This document shows, in pieces, positions 58,060 through 64,000 of a stretch of DNA of 64,000 nucleotides. This DNA comes from a bacterium UBP6_UBA1209 (GTDB lineage: Bacteria > UBP6 > UBA1177): contig DBXP01000004.1 in assembly GCA_002309575.1 (NCBI GenBank), positions 1-64,000 on the forward strand. Reading direction: 5' to 3'. Positions within the stretch are counted from its first letter, which is position 1. Every line of letters begins with the position of its first letter. The position numbers were made by a program, and so were the translations under genes. The notes beneath the pieces were generated by a model that worked only from the letters and a program-made list of their open reading frames with translations, searched no databases and was not told the origin of the DNA.

Positions 58060-58848
58060 ATGAGGAAAATTTTCATAACAAATGATGACGGTATAAATGC
58101 ACCGGGGCTCTCTGCCTTGGAACAGGCCGTCTCAAAACGAGCTCTTTCCTTTTTTACATCGGCTCCGCTGAACGAACAGAGCGGATGCGGTCATGCGATC
58201 ACGCTTTTGCGACCGCTCAGGGTCAAAAAATTTGCAGATAACAGATTCGCTGTCGACGGGACACCGACAGACTCGGTCTTTCTTGGTCTTCATGAACTTT
58301 TTAAAGATGAAAAGCCGCTTTTTGCTCTCTCCGGGATAAACCGGGGAGGCAATCTCGGAAACGATTTTACCTATTCAGGTACGGTCGGAGCAGCAATGGA
58401 GACCTATTCCAACGGTATAACTTCGTTTGCTCTTTCACTCTTTGTCACAGATTTTGCTGCACTTAAAGAGGAGTCTTTTACATACGTCGCAGAGCTTTTT
58501 TTTGATAAAATCCTCCCTGAAATCGAGAAAAAAACAGGAACGGATGCTCTTTATGAGACACCGCATTTCTTCAATATAAATGTTCCGGACACTATTATCG
58601 GAATGCAAAATCCGGAGATCCGCTGGACTTTTCTGGGAGAGCGCAGATACGGGGGCGGAGTGATAAAACGTGTCGATCCGCGCCGCAATGATTACTACTG
58701 GATCGGCGGAGACCAGCACTCTTTTCTTGATATCGAGGGAAGCGACTGCAACGCGGTAAAGTCTGGTTTTGTAAGTGTCACTCCGATAGCTGTTTCGTTT
58801 ACTGACAGGCAACTGCTTGAAAAAATTGAGGACAATCATGGAAAATAA
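58060..58848 (+). CDS. surE: 5'-nucleotidase SurE
   Basis: 262 aa from the ATG at 58060; an open frame further up runs through the tRNA. MRKIFITNDDGINAPGL (metal-binding DD), SAPLNEQSGCGHAIT, the VDGTPTDSV motif and LSGINRGGNLGNDFTYSGTVGAA are diagnostic. Removes phosphate from nucleoside monophosphates. Only 11 bases separate it from the tRNA and no ribosome site is visible in them. Confidence 0.95.
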   Translation: MRKIFITNDDGINAPGLSALEQAVSKRALSFFTSAPLNEQSGCGHAITLLRPLRVKKFADNRFAVDGTPTDSVFLGLHELFKDEKPLFALSGINRGGNLGNDFTYSGTVGAAMETYSNGITSFALSLFVTDFAALKEESFTYVAELFFDKILPEIEKKTGTDALYETPHFFNINVPDTIIGMQNPEIRWTFLGERRYGGGVIKRVDPRRNDYYWIGGDQHSFLDIEGSDCNAVKSGFVSVTPIAVSFTDRQLLEKIEDNHGK

Positions 58849-59818
58849 TAGTTTCAAAAAGGCTTTTATGGCTTCTCCAGGTCCAGATTCCTTCAAAGAG
58901 GCGCTGATTTTGGCGCTCAAGGGCTTCTGTATGGGCGGAGCAGATGTGATTCCCGGCGTTTCCGGCGGAACAATTGCGCTGATTGCCGGAATTTATGAAA
59001 AACTTCTTGCCGCGATCAAATCCTTTGACGCTCTCTTTGTCAAAAAGCTTCTCTCTTTCAAGCTCTGTGAGGCGCTGAGCCATGTTCACCTCCGTTTCCT
59101 GATTTCGCTTTTCTTTGGAATTGCTACCGCGATTTTATCTCTTGCGCGGCTGATGAACTATCTTCTCAAGTCTCATCCGGAACCGACATACAGCCTTTTC
59201 TACGGACTTATCGGTGCGTCGGTTTATGTTATAGGAAAGAGCTTCAAGTGGCGCGCTCCAGAGGTCGTTTCGATAGTTTGCGGACTTGTCGCGGCCTATT
59301 TCCTGGTCGGTCTTATACCGGTCAGTACACCGAACGAGCTTTGGTTTATCTTTCTTAGCGGGGTAATTGGAATCTGTGCCATGATCCTTCCTGGTATCAG
59401 CGGAGCCTTTATCCTGCTGATCCTCGGCAAGTACGAATTTATTACAGGAACCTTGAAGGCGCCTTTTTCTGCCAACGAAGTCACCGGCGTCAACAATATA
59501 GTGATAATTGCTGTTTTCTGCCTTGGCTGCGTTATAGGTCTGGCAGGATTTTCCCGTTTTTTAAACTGGCTGCTTTCAAAGTGGCGTACGGTAACACTTG
59601 CATTTCTGACCGGACTTATGGCCGGCTCGATGCGTAAAATATGGCCATGGAAAGGCGAGGCTGTAACTCAGATGATCCGCGGAAAGGAGCATGTCATTTC
59701 TCAGGCGAATGTCTTTCCGTCAAATTATGACGGCTACTTTGCTCTTTGTATTGCAATGGTAATTGTCGGAGCGGTTTTTGTCGTTGTTTTGGATAAAGTT
59801 TCCGAAAGGTACTCATAA
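58838..59818 (+). CDS. DUF368 polyprenyl-phosphate transporter
   Basis: 326 aa from the ATG at 58838 (GAGG six bases up), overlapping surE by 11 bases. About nine membrane helices; family motifs GFCMGGADVIPGVSGGTIALIAGIYE and GICAMILPGISGAFILLILGKYE. Members (PopT type) were shown to return undecaprenyl phosphate to the cytoplasmic face. This fits the peptidoglycan genes elsewhere in the window. Confidence 0.9.
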   Translation: MENNSFKKAFMASPGPDSFKEALILALKGFCMGGADVIPGVSGGTIALIAGIYEKLLAAIKSFDALFVKKLLSFKLCEALSHVHLRFLISLFFGIATAILSLARLMNYLLKSHPEPTYSLFYGLIGASVYVIGKSFKWRAPEVVSIVCGLVAAYFLVGLIPVSTPNELWFIFLSGVIGICAMILPGISGAFILLILGKYEFITGTLKAPFSANEVTGVNNIVIIAVFCLGCVIGLAGFSRFLNWLLSKWRTVTLAFLTGLMAGSMRKIWPWKGEAVTQMIRGKEHVISQANVFPSNYDGYFALCIAMVIVGAVFVVVLDKVSERYS

Positions 59819-59830
59819 ACGGAGGCTGAC

Positions 59831-60508
59831 TTGCGGGATTATTCGTTTGATGTCGATTTTTTGGTCCATCCTCTCTCATCTGTTTTGACCAGAGCCGGAA
59901 ATACCCGTGTCATATCCTCTGTTTCATTATCAGATACAGTACCTTCGCATGTGGTTTCCGGAGGCTGGCTGACGGCTGAATATTCTCTTTTGCCGGCATC
60001 GACGTCTACGCGTTTTAAGCGTGAACGCAGCGGCGTTTCAGGCAGAACAGCGGAAATTCAGCGGATAATCGGCAGGTCTCTCAGGATGTCAGTTGACATG
60101 CAGGCTTTTTCGGGCTACACAATGACTGTTGACTGTGATGTCCTTGATGCCGACGGCGGGACCAGGACGACTTCCGTCAACGGAGGAATGCTGGCGGTCG
60201 CGATTGCCTGCAAGCGTATGCAGGAACGCGGAATCGTTGAGAAAAGCCCTCTGAAAAGCTGGATCGGAGCAGTAAGCGGCGGCATCATTGACGGAGAGAT
60301 AGTGATCGATCTCGACTATGAACACGATTCGCGTGCGGAATCCGATTTTAACTTTGTTTTTGCTGAAAACGGACGGATAATAGAGATTCAGGGAACCGCC
60401 GAGCGCGAGCCGCTTGATGAAAAGGTTTTTCTTGAATTGCTTGCGGAGTCCAGGAGTTGTGCTTTGCAGCTCATTAAAAAAATGAAAACAGTGGCAGGCT
60501 TGGAATGA
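59831..60508 (+). CDS. rph: Ribonuclease PH
   Basis: 225 aa. Start TTG with GGAGG upstream. AGNTRVISSVSL, GWLTAEYSLLPASTSTR, IQRIIGRSLR and VDCDVLDADGGTRTTSVNGG match the phosphorolytic tRNA 3'-end trimming enzyme. A little shorter than most (about 240 aa) at the N-terminus, where the usual RPDGR segment is missing. Confidence 0.92.
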   Translation: MRDYSFDVDFLVHPLSSVLTRAGNTRVISSVSLSDTVPSHVVSGGWLTAEYSLLPASTSTRFKRERSGVSGRTAEIQRIIGRSLRMSVDMQAFSGYTMTVDCDVLDADGGTRTTSVNGGMLAVAIACKRMQERGIVEKSPLKSWIGAVSGGIIDGEIVIDLDYEHDSRAESDFNFVFAENGRIIEIQGTAEREPLDEKVFLELLAESRSCALQLIKKMKTVAGLE

Positions 60509-61521
60509 TTATTGTCGTCAAAAAAGATATTAACGAAGAGTTTATTGAAAATATAAAGTCGACGCTCAGTGCAAACGGAATGTCCTTTGATGTCTTGAAC
60601 GGCGAAAGGTACATCCTGATCCCTGTTGCTGGTGATTTGACAACTTCAGATATCGGCAGATTCAAGGCGATGCCTGGTGTCGACCGTGTTGTCAAAATCT
60701 CTACGCCGTATGTGATGGCTTCAAAATCGTACCGCCTGAAAACGGTTGTTGATTTAGGCGACGGGATCAAGATAGGCGAAGGGTTTACGATGATTTCCGG
60801 TCCGTGCAGTGTCGACAGCGAGGCTTCGCTTGATAAGATAGCTGCCTTCCTGTCCGGCCGGGGAATCAGGATCCTGCGCGGCGGGACATTCAAAATGAGG
60901 ACTTCTCCGTATTCGTTCCAGGGTCTGGGTGAAGAGGGGGTGAAGATCCTTCACGATACGGCCAAGCGCTACAATATGCGGTCTGTTTCCGAAATTACCG
61001 ATGTCCGCCATATCGATTTGTTTGAAAAATATATTGATATCTTTCAGGTCGGTGCGAGAAATATGACCAATTTCGCGCTTTTGAAGGAACTCGGCAGATG
61101 CAAAAAGCCGGTACTGCTTAAACGTTCTGTCAGCGCTTCGATTGAAGATTTTATGCTGAGTGCAGAATATTTGATGAATGAAGGCAACGAGAATGTAATT
61201 CTGTGCGAGCGCGGTATTCAGACTTTCGACGATTCAACGCGGAGTACGGTCAATATTGCGTCGATCCCGATAATCAAGAGCCTGACGCACCTGCCGCTTC
61301 TGCTTGATCCTTCGCACAGTGTCGGCAACTTCCACTATATTCCGCAGGTCGCGAATGCGGCAGTTGTTCTGGGAGCGGACGGTGTTATGGTCGAAACTCA
61401 CTACAATCCGGCTTATGCGCTTTCGGACGGCTTCCAGTCGCTCAATTTTAACTCGTTTGAGCGTATGCACGAAAATATCAAAAAGCTTTACGAATTTATG
61501 AGAGAATCCTTTACCTACTGA
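60505..61521 (+). CDS. aroF: 3-deoxy-7-phosphoheptulonate synthase (DAHP synthase, type I-beta)
   Basis: 338 aa. An N-terminal ferredoxin-like regulatory domain (about 1-70) precedes the barrel: MISGPCSVDSEAS, LRGGTFKMRTSPYSFQGLG, FQVGARNMTNFALLKELG, KRSVSASIEDFMLSAEY, LDPSHSVGN, VETHYNPAYALSDG. First step of the shikimate pathway. The ATG overlaps the rph stop. Confidence 0.95.
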   Translation: MIIVVKKDINEEFIENIKSTLSANGMSFDVLNGERYILIPVAGDLTTSDIGRFKAMPGVDRVVKISTPYVMASKSYRLKTVVDLGDGIKIGEGFTMISGPCSVDSEASLDKIAAFLSGRGIRILRGGTFKMRTSPYSFQGLGEEGVKILHDTAKRYNMRSVSEITDVRHIDLFEKYIDIFQVGARNMTNFALLKELGRCKKPVLLKRSVSASIEDFMLSAEYLMNEGNENVILCERGIQTFDDSTRSTVNIASIPIIKSLTHLPLLLDPSHSVGNFHYIPQVANAAVVLGADGVMVETHYNPAYALSDGFQSLNFNSFERMHENIKKLYEFMRESFTY

Positions 61522-61544
61522 CCGGGTCGGCGGAGAAGGGTAAA

Positions 61545-62405
61545 ATGCTAAAAAAAATCATTGTTTTATTGGTTTTGGCGACCCTTTTTCCTGCCTGCTC
61601 GCAAAAAGAGGCAGAGGCAGATAGATCAAACAATGTCTGCAAAAAAATCGTCAGCACTGCTCCAAGTATCACAGAGACACTCTTCGCGCTTGGTCTTGGC
61701 AAAAATATAATCGGTGTTACTGAAAACTGTCTTTACCCGGAGGAGACGAAGAGCATAGCAAAGGTCGGGAAGCATCTGGATGTCGGCAGTGAAGCTGTTC
61801 TGGCGTTGAATCCGGACACGGTTTTTGTCCTTTCGATCAACGCGCCGCTTGAGCAGAAACTGAAGACTTTGGGTGTAAATTCCGTTACTCTCAAGCAGTC
61901 TACGCTTGATGATTTCTTTAATTCGGTTACACAGATCGGAGAGGCGTGCGGAGTGCAAAAAGAGGCAGAAGAGCTCAACAGGAGAATTGCCGGCAGGCTT
62001 TCTGATTTTTCTAAAAAGAGCAGCCTGACTGATCGAAAAAAACGTGTTATGGTTGTTATCGGGCGCGACTATTACGATTTCAGGATCAAAGATGTTTATA
62101 TCGCCGGAAATGACGGTTTCCTGAGTGAAGTTATGAAGCGGACGGGCTTTGAGAATGTCTACAGCGGCTCGATAGCCTACCCGAAGATCCAAGTCGAAGG
62201 GATCATTGCGCTCAACCCTGATGTGATAATCGACGTAATTCTTGTGCCTATGCAGCCATATCAGTTGGAAAACGCGAAAAAACTCTGGTCAAAGCTTCCG
62301 GTCAATGCCGCAAAAAATGACGAGATTTATATAAAGACAGAGGAATTTTGGACAATTCCCGGACCTCGGATCGTTGAAATTGCCGAGGAGATGAAAAATT
62401 TGTAG
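61545..62405 (+). CDS. Metal-chelate (B12/iron) ABC substrate-binding lipoprotein
   Basis: 286 aa. Lipobox LATLFPACSQKE, then a BtuF/FhuD-type fold with long backbone helix: KIVSTAPSITETLFALGLGK, VGKHLDVGSEAVLALNPDTV. It probably binds cobalamin or an iron chelate; no permease, ATPase or cobalamin riboswitch is visible nearby. Confidence 0.85.
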   Translation: MLKKIIVLLVLATLFPACSQKEAEADRSNNVCKKIVSTAPSITETLFALGLGKNIIGVTENCLYPEETKSIAKVGKHLDVGSEAVLALNPDTVFVLSINAPLEQKLKTLGVNSVTLKQSTLDDFFNSVTQIGEACGVQKEAEELNRRIAGRLSDFSKKSSLTDRKKRVMVVIGRDYYDFRIKDVYIAGNDGFLSEVMKRTGFENVYSGSIAYPKIQVEGIIALNPDVIIDVILVPMQPYQLENAKKLWSKLPVNAAKNDEIYIKTEEFWTIPGPRIVEIAEEMKNL

Positions 62406-62459
62406 AAACCAATTTAAAAACCGTTATTTTATACTGTTTTTAGTTCAGAAAGGTGCAAA

Positions 62460-63338
62460 ATGGGCAATTTGATTGAACTTATGAAGAAAGAAAAGGCAAC
62501 TATTGAAAAATATTTGGATCTCTATCTTGAGTCGCTCCATATCCAGGGTGTTTTGCATGATGCGATGAAGTATAGCCTGAGTGCCGGAGGAAAGCGCATC
62601 CGTCCCTTTCTGGCGATCGCCGTATCCCAGCTTCTGGGTAAATCCCGCGAACTTGTGATGCCTTATGCCTGCGCACTTGAGTTTATCCACACTTTTTCGC
62701 TTATTCACGACGATCTTCCGGCTTTGGACAACGATGATTTGAGGCGCGGAAAACCTAGCAACCACAAGGTTTTCGGTGAGGATATAGCTATTTTGGCCGG
62801 TGATGCGCTGAACAGCGACGCCTTTTCTGTACTTTTTGAGTTCGGTGAGGGAAATTTTCAAAAAGGCGGACGCTTTTTTGCCAGAGCTGTCGGCGGGCGC
62901 GGCATCGGGATCGGTCAGACAAAGGACTGCACTATTCCTGAGAGCGAACGGACCGTCGAGGTCCTTGACGACATAAACTACTATAAAACGGCAATGCTTT
63001 TGATTGCCGCAACGGCCGGAGCTGCGGCATGGCTCGATGCCTCGGATGAAAAGATCGCTGCTCTTGATGAGTACGGCAGGCATATCGGACTGGCATTCCA
63101 GATAACGGACGACATTCTGGACGTAACCTCGACTCCTGAAGAGCTTGGCAAGGGTGTCGGTGTCGATGCCATGCTTCACAAGGCGACCTATCCGGCTCTG
63201 ATAGGTATTGAAAAATCGCGTGAAGTGGCGGCACGGCATGTCGATTTGGCTGTAAAGTCTCTTGAAGTGTTTGAAAAAAACGACTGGCGTGATGCACTGG
63301 GCGATGTGGCTACATATATTTTGAACAGGTCAAATTGA
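62460..63338 (+). CDS. ispA: Polyprenyl (farnesyl-type) diphosphate synthase
   Basis: 292 aa. First Asp-rich motif DDLPALDNDDLRRGKPSNHK and second QITDDILDVTS, plus SAGGKRIRPFLAIAVSQLLG. The two extra residues in the first motif and size fit IspA-type farnesyl or geranylgeranyl synthase. It supplies undecaprenyl carrier and quinone chains. The stop overlaps the next ATG. Confidence 0.93.
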   Translation: MGNLIELMKKEKATIEKYLDLYLESLHIQGVLHDAMKYSLSAGGKRIRPFLAIAVSQLLGKSRELVMPYACALEFIHTFSLIHDDLPALDNDDLRRGKPSNHKVFGEDIAILAGDALNSDAFSVLFEFGEGNFQKGGRFFARAVGGRGIGIGQTKDCTIPESERTVEVLDDINYYKTAMLLIAATAGAAAWLDASDEKIAALDEYGRHIGLAFQITDDILDVTSTPEELGKGVGVDAMLHKATYPALIGIEKSREVAARHVDLAVKSLEVFEKNDWRDALGDVATYILNRSN

Positions 63339-64000
63339 TGGAAAAACTGGTAATTCCGGATTCAGTAACGATAGAAACCGGTGAAGAGGTTTTCGGAAAC
63401 CTTGCCGCCGAGATGAAAAAGGGCGGGGAGTTCGAGCTCGAAACCGAAAATCTCAAGCTTAATTCCATTACCAAAGCGATAATCCGCCGCCTCTTTGATG
63501 AATTTCCGGAAAAACTGGTCGTTCCAGAAAAACTAAAGAACGAGATTTTTTATCCGAAAGTCGAGCTCGCTCAGGAAACAGTTGAAAATACTGGACAAAA
63601 CGAAAAACAGACACTTTCTGAGGGCTTGGGCGGGGCACTTCTGAAGCTCTGGGATATCATTCTTTACTTCTGCGTGATCATGGTTGACATGATCTTTTAT
63701 TCGATCCAGTCGATATTCAACAGAAAGTTTATACTTAAAGATGATACAACTAAAAATGCCTATTATATCGGATATCTGGCTATCCCGATCGTCTTTTTGC
63801 TCGCCTTTCTGATCGGATTTACGATAGCTCTCCAGGCGGCGATCCAGCTTGCCAAAATGGGCGGTCAGAGCATGATCGCGCTGATGAGCACGATGATCAT
63901 GACAAAAGAGCTCGGTCCTTTGATAACTGCAATTATTATTGCCGGCAGAACCGGAAGCTCCATTGCCGCAGAAATCGGTACGATGGTAGTAATGGAGGAG
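63338..64000 (+). CDS. MlaE-type ABC permease, N-terminal part (cut by window end)
   Basis: 221 codons visible, still open. Residues 1-95 form a soluble N-terminal part, possibly STAS-like. The MlaE permease follows: IGFTIALQAAIQLAKMGG, MIMTKELGPLITAIIIAGRTGSSIAAEIGTM. Such permeases move phospholipids between inner and outer membrane. The ATG overlaps the ispA stop (TGATG). Confidence 0.9.
   Translation, partial: MEKLVIPDSVTIETGEEVFGNLAAEMKKGGEFELETENLKLNSITKAIIRRLFDEFPEKLVVPEKLKNEIFYPKVELAQETVENTGQNEKQTLSEGLGGALLKLWDIILYFCVIMVDMIFYSIQSIFNRKFILKDDTTKNAYYIGYLAIPIVFLLAFLIGFTIALQAAIQLAKMGGQSMIALMSTMIMTKELGPLITAIIIAGRTGSSIAAEIGTMVVMEE

Noticed and set aside
61522..61544. Cobalamin riboswitch before the BtuF-like gene
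   Set aside because: The gap is 23 bases and holds no B12-box.
1..64000. Insertion sequences, integrase or prophage
   Set aside because: No transposase, recombinase or phage structural gene was recognised on either strand.

Overview
The window reads as chromosome of a diderm (Gram-negative-type) bacterium of middling GC content. Signs of two membranes are meso-DAP-type MurE, several lipobox-bearing lipoproteins, an MlaE-type permease and a SurA-like exported protein. A V-type ATPase, an HU/IHF-family protein, a FtsI carrying a PASTA domain, c-di-AMP synthesis (CdaA) and Asp/Ser-rich lipoproteins with Lcl/DUF1566 domains fit a deep-branching, probably anaerobic lineage such as Deltaproteobacteria/Myxococcota-like groups. 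I cannot fix the phylum from the sequence alone. No prophage, transposase, rRNA or CRISPR array is visible.

Layout: (1) 1-2536, the end of a V-ATPase operon (D, I, K) closed by a terminator. (2) 2540-4390, an accessory patch: palindromic repeats, a VapBC-type toxin-antitoxin pair, a repeat-containing lipoprotein and a lipoprotein remnant. (3) 4387-10558, folP-cdaA-cdaR-cysC-mtaD-DUF1015 plus a small DUF1566 lipoprotein. (4) 10585-17421, minus strand and accessory: an MmeI-like restriction-methylation enzyme, a large multi-domain lipoprotein, and a DUF4143 ATPase with 33-bp repeats upstream. (5) 17422-19575, a peroxiredoxin and an ABC exporter. (6) 19903-22857, a large beta-propeller lipoprotein. 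(7) 23042-39713, a full division and cell-wall (dcw) cluster, mraZ-rsmH-ftsL-ftsI-murE-murF-murD-ftsW-murG-murC-murB-ddl-ftsQ-ftsA-ftsZ, lacking mraY and carrying an aberrant murG. (8) 39714-43495, two parallel cassettes that share a 42-bp promoter and a 25-nt leader; one holds a HepT/MntA toxin-antitoxin pair, the other an unknown small gene pair. (9) 43523-46695, minus strand: parA, a SurA-like gene, engB, purD. (10) 46860-54433: pta, murJ, a spermidine-synthase-like membrane protein, pyruvoyl arginine decarboxylase, pncC, and an exported helical protein with a lytic transglycosylase. (11) 54456-64000: tRNA-Val-thrS-infC-rpmI-rplT-HU/IHF-tRNA-Pro-surE, then a DUF368 lipid carrier transporter, rph, DAHP synthase, a B12/iron-type binding protein, a prenyl synthase and an MlaE-like permease cut by the window end.

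Many genes serve one process. The dcw cluster makes and polymerises peptidoglycan precursors, MurJ flips lipid II, the DUF368 protein probably recycles undecaprenyl phosphate, and the prenyl synthase feeds the lipid carrier. Stops and starts overlap throughout the dcw cluster, pointing to translational coupling. The most unusual observations are the divergent MurG together with the missing mraY, and the twin promoter-leader cassettes at 39.8-43.5 kb.
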